Notes: generated from the letters alone by a model not told the origin. 64,000 bases of DNA from Saccharum officinarum (GCA_020631735.1 CM036223.1:10268191-10332190), one strand, 5' to 3'. Numbered from the stretch's first letter, positions 47,303 to 59,615 are shown. Numbers and translations are program-made.

Positions 47303-48618
47303 CAGGGGCGGATCTATGCCCTGGCATACCCTGCAGTCCAGCAAGAAATACGTATATACATATGTATATTTGTAAAAAGAAAAATAAAACTTGCATGGAA
47401 AAGGTCGAACGGACACTGCGGCCTGCGGCTACTTTGCTCTCGCGAGATGGCCTTTTCAGTTTCAAGGCCTACGGCCTCATTGGGCGACCTACTGCGCCCT
47501 GCGGTCATATGACGAGACTCGGGAGGGCCCCACTGGGTGAGCGGCCTGTGGCCTCACGAGTAGGGATGAAAACGGTACGGATATTTTCCGACCGTATTCG
47601 AGACCGAATTCGTTCAGAGGGGTTTTAATCCGTCCGTATCCGAGTTCGGATATTTAACATCCGATACCGTATTCGTATCCGAATATTTAAATCACATATT
47701 TATGATGTCGATATCCAATCGTATTCTATCCGACATTTTTTATACTATCCGTATTCAAATCTGAATCCGGACATAAATATGAAAACAAATACGATATCAG
47801 TGATATCCGTCCGTATCCGATCCGTTTTCATCCCTACTCACGAGCACGACACCACGAATCCACGATGGGGAAGTACATGGGAGTTCATCGATCGAACGCC
47901 GCATGTCGATGGGCTAGGGAGATTTGGAGCGACACTGCGATTGTGTGACCTGCAATGGAGTCTCGCACGCCGTCTTGAATCCATGAATCTGCATACGCGT
48001 CCAGGTCCGGCTGCGAGTATGTGACATCGTGATTAATCGAGGATCCATTCAGGTTGCTCCATTGAGTACTGAGATATGTCGCGAGATCGTCAGATCAAAG
48101 ATCCGCTCATATTGCTCCGTTGCTGGGTGCTGCCCTACTGACTGCGCGCGCGTTCGGGTGATATTCAATCTCTGCTCTTTTCGTTTCCTGGCCAGGTTGC
48201 GAGTACGCGACGCCATGACTCAGTGTGATCGAGATTGCTAGGTCGAGGATTCGCCCAGGCTGCTCCACTGCTACGTGTTGTTGCTGCCTGCTGCACGTGC
48301 TCGACTAGCACCAGAGCCGGACTCTCGGTCACCAAGGTAAGATCAATCTCTGCTCTTTTATTGTCTTCTTTCTGCATCTCTTTTATACATATATATTTTA
48401 TAAACTATTAATATGGCATTTGAACTATTTAAATTGTAATTCGTGGATGTTTTCAATTTAATCTTCAAATTTAAGATTTATCAGGTTATTTAGTGTAGAT
48501 ATACTGAATTACGTTGCAAAGTTTATAATTTTTATCGAATTGTCAAATGGTTTTACCGAATTGTATATAAACTTTTTTGGACAGCATACCCTGATCTAAA
48601 ATCCTAGATCCGCCACTG
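47303..48618. mobile_element. Non-autonomous hAT element, 1.3 kb, with a nested hAT MITE
   Basis: Ends CAGGGGCGGAT and ATCCGCCACTG, with TSD CTTTGAGC at 47295-47302 and 48619-48626. The interior has a diverged duplication (units near 48008-48170 and 48193-48345, sharing gcgagta.g.gac and caatctctgctctttt) but no transposase. It belongs to the same terminal family as 26667-27421. Confidence 0.92.
47561..47836. mobile_element. hAT-type MITE nested in the element above
   Basis: Inverted ends TAGGGATGAAAACGG and CCGTTTTCATCCCTA with TSD CTCACGAG at 47553-47560 and 47837-47844. It is 276 bp. The interior is built of tatccg / cggata repeats. Confidence 0.95.
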
Positions 48619-48626
48619 CTTTGAGC

Positions 48627-49275
48627 CGTCAATTAATTTCAAAGAAAAAATGCATGGTTCAAAAAAAAAATCTCACATTACAAATGGGGCCTGCAGATAG
48701 CGAAAATTCACCTAACCAAAGAGGCGATGACTATTGGAGCTTAGCTGCTACCGAAGGAAGTAACGACGATGGCCTGTGAAGGAACGAGTATACAAAGGGT
48801 CTTTTGATCCATTATTGGCTGGGTGTGTGCGCCTGTGCTGTGGTGCATATGTGAAAGCTATAGGTTATGAGTTTTGAAATGTTTTTTTCAAGAACATATA
48901 TATTTCATTTCTTAGTGCAGTGATACTTAGGTGTCTCCATATGATTTTAGAAAGAGAGGGAGGGAGAGAGAGACGAATGAAACCTGTGGATTCCAACAGT
49001 ACATGCATGATTGATCAGTTACAAGACAGTTTTCTATATGAAAAAGATAGCTTCTTTTACTAAGATACTAGATACCTAGAGAGGGCAAAGAAGAGCGGTT
49101 CGGCAAATGGCAATGGTCGTGCTTATCGATTCACCCTCCACTCATGTGTGTTGATGGCTGGTTTAATAATCAAACTGTGCATTTCTTTGGTGATGGCCAC
49201 AGAGAAATTGCCGGTGCATGCATCTCCCAAACTCCCTGAAAACATGCTCTCTAGACTCACTCTCCGACGAGAACT
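48627..49275. other. Duplicated 3' flank of WAT1 copy 2
   Basis: No gene. The part at 49088-49170 (gcaaagaagagcgg, then ggcaaatggcaatggtcgtg) matches 58517-58600 downstream of copy 3, showing that the tandem duplication extended well past the gene. A short GA-rich run lies at 48955-48975. Confidence 0.6.
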
Positions 49276-49766
49276 TGTTAGGTTGATCTTCACCGGGTTG
49301 GCCCAGCGGCCAACTTGGGCCTTTCCCTCGCGCCCTGATCGGGGGCGTCTAGCCCAATACAAGGCTGATGGACCCCGTCGCGCAGGCTATAAAGAGGAGG
49401 TGGGGGCCAGGGGCTCGAGACACGAGGTTCACCGCAGCTGCCAACTCCCCATCAACATCCTAACCCTAGTCCGATCGAGAGGGCAGCGCTGACAGCGACG
49501 AGAAGTGCCACCACCCTCACCACTGGATCCACGCCACTGGGACGAGCACCTCAGCACCTTCACTGGAGCTACTCACCCCGGCGTCGACCTCGCCACCGAC
49601 TCCATGGCTTCATCCGCCTCCAAGCAGGACGGTCAGACCCATCTACCCCTCTTCCCTTCTCTTTTTTATCTCTAGTTCATGTACTAGGATAATCTACTTG
49701 TTTATGCCATGATTAGTGAAGTTTCCACCCACTAGATCTGATCCTAATGATCCTATATTTATCACA
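49276..49766 (+). repeat. 5' LTR of the copia element
   Basis: Starts TGTTAGGTTGATC and ends TATTTATCACA. A TATA-like ggctataaagagg lies at about 49386. A degenerate Met-type PBS (tgatatcagatc against tggtatcagagc) starts two bases downstream. Confidence 0.9.
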
Positions 49767-51130
49767 ATGATATCAGATCTAGATTAATCTAAGGTATAGA
49801 TCCGCTTTTGGGGTAGAAAAATGAAAAGCAATTAGAAGGAGGTGAATAGATTTCACCCTAACCCGAAGTGAGAAAAGCAAAAAGGGCCGGCAAGACTTAC
49901 CTGTACCCACCTTCTGGCCACCACCGCCGGGCACCGCATGAAAAGCACAAGCCGAGCTGAGGGCACCGCACGGCGCCATTTTGTCGTTGCATGGGCCGAG
50001 CTCAAGGCACCGCCCCACGGCCGCTCGATGGCGGCATGCTCACCCTTAGGTGAGCGTGCGGGCCGGCAAGAGGCCTCGCGGGGGTGTCGTCGTCCTTCTT
50101 CAGCCATGGGCCACCACTCCAGATCTCACTCGCTCAGTACAGGGATAGAGCAGAAGGGAGGAAAAAGAGTAAGAAGAGGAGTAAGGGGTGCCGGACTTGC
50201 TCAGGCGACGCTCTTCCTCATCGACGCTGACGGCCACCATGGGCGCCACCGCTGTCACTTCTGCGACGAAGAGAGAGAAGCAGGGTGAGAATGAATTAGG
50301 GTTTGAGGGGGAGGCGACCAGAGGCGCGTTTTGTGCGGCCGATCTGCGCGCGCGACCGACGGATCATGATCTAGGGCCAGCAATGCTCGGGCCGAATAAG
50401 GCCCAGGCAGGAGTGGAGATTCCCGGCCCAGGCCCAGGTTGCGGCCTGGGCGTGGGGAGAGCGGCGCGCGCGGCTGATCGCGGGCTGGTTTTGGTTGCTG
50501 GGCCGCGGAGTGTGCCTTCAGACCGAAACAACAGTGACGCTTATGAATTAGTTTTATTCCTTTTTCAGAAGCTTATTTTGATGAATTTTGTCTAGTTTTT
50601 CATCTCTGCTCAAATTTGAACCAACGGGATAATTTATTTAGAGAGTAGATGAGTATGATGGGATGCTTCTGATCAAGAATTATAATTTTTCATGAATTTT
50701 TTTTCATGTTTCTGCTACTACGAAATAGTTTATCCTCTAATTAAATTGGAACCAACGGAAAATTTTTAATTGGAGGAGTAGTCATTTTTGTTAAGTTAAA
50801 TTATGATATTTTTATTTTTTTTAACCAAAGTTGATGCTAGAAATATTATAATTTTATTTATATTTTTTATGAATTAATTCTATTTCTGTCCAACGGTGGT
50901 ATAGAATTAATGTAGAAGAATGATGTTTTATTCTATTTTCTGCCCAACGGTGATATAGAATAGAATTGAAAGATTTGAAAATTTAATGCGCATGTTTTTA
51001 ACCAGACCAAGGTAGGGTTATTTTCATGCTCATTATTGTTAATTAGTGTTTAATATTTTTCAGACAAAGATTTTCATGCTTTTATTCTTAAAGGCAGAAA
51101 AGAAAATAAGCTGGGTACTTGTGACTAAGA
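49767..51130 (+). other. Leader and decayed gag region of the copia element
   Basis: A GC-rich block (49900-50520) followed by AT-rich sequence containing repeated ccaacgg phrases (ttgaaccaacgggat, ttggaaccaacggaa, tgtccaacggtgg, tgcccaacggtga). No intact frame. The GC-rich ORFs on both strands have no recognisable motif. Confidence 0.5.
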
Positions 51131-54100
51131 TGATGAAAAGTCTAAGTGTAAGTTCTGTAAGAAAAAAGGTCATTACATGAGGGACTGTGTTCTCTTTAAG
51201 GAATGGCTCGAAAAGAAAGAGATTCTTGGATGTAATTAATGTAAGAAAAGGTGATGAAGCAATAAGGGTCGCAAATGGCGTCGAAGTTAATATGGAAGCT
51301 TAGTTTAAGAAAAGTCTTTTATGTACTCTCTATGAAGAAGAATTGAATTTCTGTTTCAGTTATTATAATAAGAGTTCTAATAAATCATATGCATGTTTAA
51401 TTTGACTGACGTTGGATTTAGCATGTGTGTTACAGACTATTTGGTTTTATTTCTGAATTTGATGGATTGAATGTTCAAACACTTTCTATGTCCTGAGAGC
51501 TAATTCTAGTAATTATGTCTCTTATAGGGAATTATCCCGCATAGCGGGAGAAGTTTTGGCATAGTACTTATGCTGCATGGCGAGAGAAGTTCATAATGAC
51601 TCATGTGTTTTGTATATCCCGCATAGCGAGAGAAGTTTAGGGTAGCTCTTATGCTGTCATAGTATCGATCGTGTAATTCTACTGTGTCATGGTCATTAAG
51701 TACTCAAAGGATTGAGGGCCATAAGGGGAGCGATTTTAAAATCACACCGTTGCTAAATCTGAAGAAGGTGGAGAGTCAGTTACATCAATTAGAAAATGAA
51801 CAATTCGAATCCTTCCCTGTAGTATCATTTTGACATGAAATGAGTTTAAGGACAAAAGAAAGTTACATACGAACCAAAATATAAGAAGCATATGCGATCA
51901 TGACTTATAGAAGTACCGCTAAGTATTTTGTTGAGTTCATGAAGTGGAATGAGGAAAGTGTACTCCCATACAAATTAAGAAATAACTTTGTTTGCATGAC
52001 ATAATCATGTGAATGAAGTAAGTCATAAATGTTTCTTCATTCACAGGAGTTCTGAATAGTTTTTAAAATTATGGCAGTAAAGTTTATGCCACATTTTGAG
52101 GGGAAGAATTATGAGATCAATTAAGAAATATATTACCCTATACTTCAAATAATACGATGCATAGTGTGCATTGAGGGCAAGAGTAATCTATAAAAGATGA
52201 ATGTGATCGTCGAGGGAGTACAACGGTCATAATAATGATACCCCTAAGTAGAGAAATAGCTAAACTCCTGAACCTTTTAAAGTTCCGATAGGAAGATTGC
52301 GTAGTCAACTAGTATTCATACTGGACAAGCCTTAGAAATATTAAGAAGGTGCTTAAAGTGCCATATGAGGTTTTAACAGATTAAACCCAAATAAGAAATT
52401 TGAAGACACACCATATTTACAGAAGATGAGATAGTCTAGGGGAGCATGGTATGTAGAAACCTAAAGAGAAGTGGGATTGTGTACCCATTCTAATGATTCA
52501 AGAGCAACAAACTTCTCAATACCTATTGATGCTGTATGACTTATACCACACCTGTTGCTAGCTCTTCAAGGAAGATGAATAATGCAAACAAGGATCTTGT
52601 AATACAGGAGCCTGTAGAATCAATTGTCTCTTAGTAATGAAGTGCGACAACAGCCCCATATGAAAGAAGTGCCAATATCTAAGGCCCTAGAAGGTTTCAA
52701 AGAATTAGAAAACCAGCTATTTCTGATGACTATGAAGTCTATGTTAGTGAAGAAATTCAAATGGAAGGTGATCTCGCCTCATTCAAAGAAGCCATGAGAA
52801 GCGCTCACTCGTCGGAGTGGCCAGAAGCCATGCACGATGAAATAAAATCGATGAATACCAACGATGTTTGGGACTTAGAAGAAATTCCTAATAAAGCAAA
52901 AACAGTAGGCTGTAAATGGGTCTACAAGACAAAATGTGACTCTAAAGGGAATGTGAAAAGTTACAAAGCACGACTTGTAGCAAAAGACTCTACATAAAGA
53001 GAAGGAATAGATTACAATGAGAGTTTCTTTCTCCACTCTCATACAAGGATTCTTTTAAAATCATAATGGCGTTAATGGCACGTTACGATTTAGAGTTACA
53101 TTAGATAGATGTAAAGACAACATTTCTCAATGGGGATTTGTATGAAAACGTTTACATGGCACAAGCTAGAGGTTTTGTCATGGAAGGAAAAGAACGTAAG
53201 AGATGCTATCTGAAGAAATCATTTATGGATTAGAGCTAGACTCTAATATTTAAAGTTGAAGAATCAATTAGAAAGTTTGGGTTTAAAGAGAATAAGAAGG
53301 ACAATAGCGTTTATGCAAAGTTCAAGAATGGAAAATTCATTTTCCACATCCTGTGTATAGATGACATCCTACTAACTAGTAGTGATGTTAAATCTCGGTG
53401 AAGCGTCATTCGTTCTAGGAATTGAAACTCACCGAGATAGAAGAAAAGAGGTATTAGGACTATCACAAAGACATACTTAGAAAAAGTTCTAAAGAGATAA
53501 AGTATACATGCGAGTAAACCTACGCCTATTCTTATGGTCAAGGGTAATAGATTTGGGAACTTTAGTGTTTCAGGAACCAATATGAGATAGATCAAATAAA
53601 CATGGTTCTATATGCTTCAGCTGTTGGAAGCTTTATGAGTGCACAAGTAAGAACTTACCCTGACATAGTTCACGTATCTAGGTTATTTTGGCAAAAGTCC
53701 AGTCCAGATATAGATCGCTGGAATGAAGTTAAGAATGTTGGCCTCATGCTAAGTTGGAAAGAACAAGTACTCTCAAATAGTTGTGTGTATAAAGACTAAA
53801 TTCTGGCGAGATGTGTAGAGAAATCCACAATAATTGCTAACACTCGCAGTTGGAGTTTTACTGTGGAAAAGCTCCAAAGGAACAATTTTTGGTATTGTCA
53901 ATGATGCAAAGCTATGGTATAGCATGTTATGAGGCTACGGGACAGGCAAAATGGTTAAGAAAATTTGTACCCGGAGTTGATAATGGTAGACAATAGCAAT
54001 AACCATTTAAGTAGTTCACACCTATGACAACAGGTCAATTGTGCTACCAAACACATTGACATTAAGTTATACGTCGTAAAGAAGAAAATTTAGAATCATA

Positions 54101-54215
54101 TTGAAAGTATTGAGTAACTATTTGTGGATCCGCTTACCAAAGGCTTACCACCCAGTGTATTCAGAGAACACACAGTCGACATGGGTTTACGAGAAAGCCT
54201 ATGATTTTCGGACAA
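51131..54215 (+). pseudogene. Decayed copia gag-pol
   Basis: Landmarks on the plus strand: zinc knuckle CKFCKKKGHYMRDC (about 51147-51188); the start of the copia reverse transcriptase at 52761-52994, with SSEWPEAMHDEIKSMNTNDV and GCKWVYKTK and KARLVAKD; shifted-frame pieces FLNGDLYENVYMAQ-like (about 53125-53165); and the RNase H end VDPLTKGLPPSVFREHTVDM followed by GLRESL (about 54123-54204). Stops and frameshifts separate these. I found no clear protease or integrase motif between 51240 and 52600. It cannot encode active enzymes. Confidence 0.8.
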
Positions 54216-54398
54216 TAAGGACCTAGTTGAGAATCTATTTCAAAACAGAGATGTGTATTGTAGATGTTTAATCTAATGATACTAACCATTACGATGGAGC
54301 ACGCTCTATGCGCTAATCTGTGATGGAATGGGAAAAGAGATAAGTACGTTAAGTTTAACCCTAAGGTTTAAGTGATAAGTTGAGATCAAGAGGGAGAA

Positions 54399-54890
54399 TG
54401 TTAGGTTGATCTCCACCGGGTTGGCCCAACGGCCAACTTGGGCCTTCACCTCCGCCCTGATTGGGGGCGCCCAGCCCAATACAAGGCTGGTGGACCCCCA
54501 TCGTGCACCGCTATAAGGAGGTGGTGGGAACCAGGGGCTCAAGACACGAGGTTCACCGCAGCCGCCAACTCCCCATCGACATCCTAACCCTAGTCCGATC
54601 AAGAGGGCAGCGCTGACAGCGATGGGAAGCGCCACCGCCCTCACCACCGGATCCACGCCGCCGGGACGAGCACCTCAGCACCTTCATTGGAGCCACTCAC
54701 CTTGGCGTTGACCTCGCCACCGACTCCATGGCTTCATCCGCCTCCAAGCAGGACGGTCAGACCCATCTACCCCTCTTCCCTTCTCTTCTTTATCTCTAGT
54801 TCATGTACTAGGATAATCTACTTGTTTATGCCATGATTAGTGAAGTTTCCACCCGCTAGATCTGATCCTAATGATCCTATATTTATCACA
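54399..54890 (+). repeat. 3' LTR of the copia element
   Basis: 492 bp, same ends as the 5' LTR, with TATA-like gctataaggagg near 54510. Confidence 0.9.
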
Positions 54891-54895
54891 GAACT

Positions 54896-55670
54896 CTGGT
54901 GCATCCACCGGAGAGATCCAGTGAGATGATTTGAAAATGTCGTGCGCTGCCACGTCACTGTGCCAAAACTCTGGTGTGCCATATCCGGTGAGCACAAGAA
55001 ATTTTGTGCACAGTGTGAAACTCCAGTTAGAAAACAATGCTAGCCTAAGACCCGGTGACCAGACTTATCCGTGTGATAAAGTTGAGCCGAGGAACACCCT
55101 CTCTGGAGGTAAATTCCGGTGGGACTTCCGGTGCCCACACCGGGAGATATCCGGTGGGTGTAAAAACATCCCACCAGACCACTTTCTTGTCCTCTCGACA
55201 AGCATGCCAACTTTAAAATAGTTAGCCAAACATTTAAACACTGAGTTAATTAGTATTTTTCTAAATTGTTTTCAAAAATATTTTCGCTTGCTTCTCGCTA
55301 CGTCACTAGGTCTAATACATATGCAAGTTAATCATTACCTAGTAGCACTAGATAACCATGCTTGCTTTAGAGTTCCCCTCTTTATATATAGTGTATGACT
55401 ATTTATCTTAAACTCAATCGCACACTCTATTGTGTCTTGACCAGCGAAATGAAAACCCCTAGCATATACCTTTGCCTTCGGGATTGTGTTTCATCCTGTC
55501 TTCTCTCCAAGTGTGAGCTTGCTCCATATGGCTCGATAATCTTCACCACTATTTCCTAGCCTTGTTCACCATCTTAATGTGAACCCTAACTTAATCACAA
55601 CTCATTGAAAACATTAGTCCACTAATTGTCATCCAATTATGAAAACCAAGTTAGCACTTTTAACACCATA
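54896..55670. other. No gene recognised; upstream flank of WAT1 copy 3
   Basis: The first 270 bases contain repeated ccggtg / ccggag / caccgg phrases of the sort seen in some retrotransposon leaders. The rest is AT-rich. No ORF or element end could be defined. Confidence 0.35.
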
Positions 55671-55770
55671 GTCACTGCTGGGTCGAAAACCGACAGTGAT
55701 AGCTATCCCTTCACTGTCGATTATCCTTTGTCCGATAGACCCGGCAGTGATATACTTTTCTATAGTTGTG
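55671..55770. mobile_element. CACTA right-end fragment just upstream of WAT1 copy 3
   Basis: Ends ttttctatagttgtg, the inverse of a CAC(A/T)ACTATAGAAAA terminus. It is preceded by subterminal repeats cactgctgggtcgaaaaccg, cgacagtgat, cactgtcg and cggcagtgat. No left end is seen. It stops 55 bases before the copy 3 start codon. Confidence 0.6.
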
Positions 55771-55825
55771 TCTGAAGCTAACTTATAGCTCGGATATATA
55801 AATACATGCATATGGGCTGGTATGC
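55771..55825 (+). promoter_or_regulatory. Short leader / putative TATA of WAT1 copy 3
   Basis: This 55-base stretch (gaagctaact ... ggatatataaatac ... gcatatgg) is still similar to the leader of copy 2 (23531-23573). The similarity does not continue beyond the CACTA end. The tatataaat tract (about 55795-55803) could be a TATA box, but that would leave a very short leader. Confidence 0.35.
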
Positions 55826-57958
55826 ATGACACGATGTGTGGTTGCAAATAATAATACGAGGATGACGACAACGACGACAACCAAGAAGAAGGCCTATGCT
55901 GTGGCCATGGTGATTCAGGTGATCTCGGCCGCCATGACCATACTATCCAAGGCGGCCTTCAACCGCGGGCTGAGCACCTTCGTCTTCGTCTTCTACCGCC
56001 TGGCCGCTGCATCGCTCTTCCTGCTGCCCATGGCCATCCATGTTGCAAGGTTTTCAAGTGTTTTCTTCAATTCGCTTTGTCGATCGACCCTTCATTTTCT
56101 TATTATCTATTGTAATCCCATTTTCTTGCAGGAAAAGTGCACCGCCGCTGTCTCTCCGGTTGCTTGCAAAGATGTTCTTGTACGCCCTAGCCGGGTAGGC
56201 CAGAATCTTGTTTATTTCTGCGGGGCCGCCGGGCCAATAAGCTAGCTGCTAGCTAGTACAAATAATTCTGTCTATCAAGCCTATGACTATATAAGCAGCA
56301 TGATGAAGGTCGTGGCCTTTTGTTTTGATTTTGAAAAAAGGAAGAAAACTGATTGCGCGGTATTTGTAGGAATACACTGAGCCTGAACCTGTCCAACGTC
56401 AGCCTCAAATACACTTCTACGACCGTGGCATCTGCCATGTGCAACTCCATCCTTGTCATCACCTTCTTTCTCGCGTTGCTCATGAGGTATAAATACATTT
56501 CTTTTGCTATGTATTTAGATATATACACTATATCTAAGTGTATAGCAGTGCATTTAGAAAAGTCAAAACATCTTATAATTTAAAATGAAGAGAGTGCTAC
56601 AAATACAATTGCATACATATATATACACAGGATGGAAGCGATAGATCTGAAGAGGCCTTCAGGCAAGGGCAAGGCCACCGGCATCACGTTCTGCCTCGCC
56701 GGAGTCTTGGTGATCGCCCTCTACGCTGGATCGTCACTCAGCCCTCTCAACCACAGCCACCATGGCGTCTTATTGGCTGGTCATCATGGCGACAGGCAGG
56801 CTCCAGGGCATGTCTCCAAGGGCTTGTGGATCACGGGGACGTTCCTCATGCTGCTTGCCTGCGTAGCATGGTCGCTCTGGATCGTCCTCCAGGTCATCGA
56901 TCGCTCTAACTAATAAGGGCAACCACGCACACTGCCGGCTTAGAACATAATGGAGCTGTATGTATAAACAGGGGTTGCTGCTGAAGGAGTACCCGAACAA
57001 GCTGCTTGCGACATTGATCCAGTGCCTGTTTGGCACTGCCCAGTCGTGTGTGGTGGCAGTGGCCATCGAGAGGGATCCCTCCAGATGGAAGCTTGGGCTC
57101 GACCTCTCTCTGCTTGCAGTGGCATACTCTGTGCGTGCTCTAGCTACTCCTATTCCTAGCTAGGACTAGGAGTACTTCGCTGTGCTTAGTGCTGACTACT
57201 GTTGACTGATGCATGCAGGGCATTGTGGGGACGGGCGTCTGCTTCTACCTGCAGACGTGGTGCGTGGACATGAAGGGCCCCGTCTTCCTCGCCATGTGGT
57301 ATCCCATGAGCTTGCTGCTCACTGTCCTGTGCTCCTCGCTCCTAGGAGAGACCACCCACCTTGGAAGGCACTCTCTCTCTCTCCCTGCAATCTGCATATT
57401 CAAACTGCTAGGCTTCTAGCTTATCAAGTGTCCAGACTACCAGGGCCTTTTAGTTCCTTCGGCTAAAGTTTAGTCTCTATTTCATCGGATGTTTAGACAC
57501 ATATATGGAGTATTAAATATAGACTAAAAAATAATTAATTACACATATTGCGACTAATTTGCGAGACGAATTTTTTAAGCCTAATTAGGTCATGATTTGA
57601 CAAAGTGGTGCTACAGTAGATCTACAGTAAACTTATGCTAATAACGTATTAATTAGACTTAATAAGTTTGTTTCACATAGTCCTGATGACTTCTGTAATT
57701 TATTTTATTATTACTATCCGAACACTCTCATGTGACACCCCTAAATTTTAGCCTCTATGAATTGACATGTTTTTTGTTTTCCCAATGATTGGCAGTATAC
57801 TTGGTGGGCTTCTGCTGGTTGCCGGCCTTTACTGCGTCCTCTTGGGGAAAAACAAGGAGGAAACCCACCCAACGACGATGCCATCTGACCATCAAGCGCA
57901 TGGTAGTAGAGAGCAAGGCGATGCAGATGCCGCAATCAGTTGTACTTCCACTGTCTAG
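55826..57958 (+). CDS. WAT1-related / nodulin MtN21-type EamA transporter, copy 3 (seven exons, intact)
   Basis: Predicted ten-helix membrane transporter with two EamA halves; substrate and membrane unknown. Exons are 55826-56049, 56132-56194, 56370-56486, 56631-56892, 56972-57130, 57219-57367 and 57796-57958, in total 1137 nt = 378 aa with one open frame. Landmarks: KKKAYAVAMVIQ (first helix), SKAAFNRGLSTFVFVFYRLA, LNLSNVSLKYTSTTVASAM, MEAIDLKRPSGKGKATG, HVSKGLWITGTFLMLL, LLKEYPNKLLATLIQCLFGT, RDPSRWKLGL, FYLQTWCVDMKGPVF and SILGGLLLVAGLYCVLLGKN. Intron 6 uses a GC donor (GAAG|GCACTC) with a normal AG acceptor; without it the GSILGG motif is lost. The start may be 55826 or, dropping twelve residues, 55862; the first is used here. 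The tail is hydrophilic and probably cytosolic. Exon boundaries match pseudogene copy 2, its nearest relative. Confidence 0.9.
56506..56593. mobile_element. Stowaway-type MITE remnant in intron 3 of WAT1 copy 3
   Basis: The interior and right arm (tgctatgtatttagat, gaaaagtcaaaacatcttat, aatttaaaatgaagagagt) match the usual Stowaway sequence. The left arm is gone and no TA pair can be assigned. Confidence 0.55.
57440..57770. mobile_element. Grass MITE in intron 6 of WAT1 copy 3
   Basis: Begins agggccttttagttccttcg with aaagtttagtctc and carries the internal gcgagacgaattttttaagc and taattagg phrases typical of a widespread grass MITE. The right end is near cacccctaaattttagcc. It enlarges intron 6 relative to copy 2. 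Exact ends and TSD were not resolved. Confidence 0.6.
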
Positions 57959-59036
57959 TAGAACAAGCAAAGATGAGATGAGATGAAGTAGGTTAGCACT
58001 GCATGCGTGCTTAACAACAAGCCGGTGCCTTTGATCTCGGATAATAAACATGTGTGATGTGACTCTTCACCGTTCAGGTGCACAACCTTACATGACTACC
58101 TGAGTGATCCAACACTCTGTAATATTATAATATCCGCCCACTGAATAAATATGTATACCATCCAGTAGCCAGTTACCAGCAATTTGTCAGCTTGAATTTG
58201 AAGTTCTATTAAAAAAAGCTAAGTCGACCCTCTTGCTATTCAGCCAGAATTTAATTTGTGGACTCAAAGTTCATCCATCATAACATGCTATTTGAGAAGA
58301 GATCATCCCTCCTCTTACCATAAAGACAATACCAAGTAGTGGCCCTCTTGGGACCAAGGTGACAAGGTTAGGTCCTGTTTGATAGAGATTTGGCCGGTTT
58401 TGGCTCTAATTGCTTCTTGCACTATAATAAAAAGTTTGCTACACCTTTCTCTCTAATAAAGGATAGCATATTTTACTAAGATATATATACTAGCATTTGG
58501 TTGCTCTTCGCGAGGTGCAAAGAAGAGCGGGTTTGGCAAATGGCAATGGTCGTGCTTATCGATTCACACTCCACCTCATGTGTGTTGATGGCTCGTTTAG
58601 TAATAATAAAATTAAAGGAGCTGCTATATTTCAAGTGCCTAAATTTTCAGACAATAATATCTTGGACAATCATCTAGTACAATTAAAAGGACAACTCATA
58701 AGAGACAATTTATATTTTTTTCTATAGTCAAACAATAATAAAATTACATGTTACCTGAACAATAACAAAACAAACCAGGCACCTAAATATAGAACAGCCA
58801 CACACTGCAGCAGCAGCGCTGAAACAGCCAGCCAAACAGGCCCAGAAGTGCAAAATTATTTGTCTATTGCTCCCTGCATGTTCATCATGTTTGTCGTCCA
58901 TGGCACAGTGAAGGTGGTCTATATGTCCATCAATATAGGACATGTTTAAAAAGAGTCCCTTATAGAACTAGGTCTTTGCTTTAAATTTCTCTTTCAATAT
59001 ATTGCTGGTTGCTACAAAATAAATATGGCCACAAAA
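57959..59036. other. 3' flank of WAT1 copy 3
   Basis: 3' UTR-like sequence to about 58160, colinear with the copy 2 flank (aacaagccgg, ggataataaac, cccactgaataa). Shared flank continues to about 58600. The remainder is AT-rich without a recognised gene. Confidence 0.55.
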
Positions 59037-59615
59037 CTTTTTTGAGCAAACCAGGTAAGAGGGCTAACGATTATATTAATAGAAAGAAAAAAAGATGCAG
59101 ACTAGACAATATAACAGAGCAACAAGGACTCAAAGGGTCCAGCAACAACAGCACAACAGAGAACTGGAAGCAACTAAAACACAACTATTGACAATTTACA
59201 GAGAGGCCCGTGGATTAAGAACTCAGCACATGCTGCACAACACCATCTCGCCACTACTCTATATCAATGTTCCACGGTCTACCAAGTTGCACCATCATCA
59301 CTTGGATGACAAAACCAACACGTCGACATGCCATCGTCACCAATTGTGTTGTCGCTACCGATGATGTCTTATACTGAATCAGGCATTACCCTGCCTAGTC
59401 ACTACAGCTTGCTCCAAGCCATATAACCATCATGTCATCAATTCCGGTTGCACCGCCAATTGACGTTGTCCCACGTACACCAGACTAGTCCCTAGCATGC
59501 AAGGCTAGTAGCCTTATACCGCAGCAAGCCACGCGGTCAATATGTGAGCCTCTGACCATCACCATGTCGCGCACGTCCTCTGATATCCAACTGCTACTGT
59601 AGTAATAAGCAATGT
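59037..59615 (-). other. Possible minus-strand retroelement tail; no gene
   Basis: A T-run followed by gagcaaacc (59037) resembles the reverse of a poly(A)-ended LINE tail, like the one at 4677. The sequence to its right has no coding motif I recognise and no TSD was found. Confidence 0.25.

Larger units (their letters stand above)
49276..54890 (+). mobile_element. Ty1/copia retrotransposon, degenerate interior
   Basis: LTRs 49276-49766 and 54399-54890 (about 491 bp, TG...CA) carry TSD GAACT at 49271-49275 and 54891-54895. A purine tract aagagggagaa precedes the 3' LTR. The order of remnants (gag zinc knuckle, RT, RNase H end) on the plus strand is copia-like. The LTRs show scattered differences, clearly more than those of the gypsy at 31981. 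The interior is full of stops. Confidence 0.92.

Noticed and set aside
49148..49492. 114-codon ORF across the copia 5' LTR start
   Set aside because: It spans the LTR/flank boundary and has no motif.
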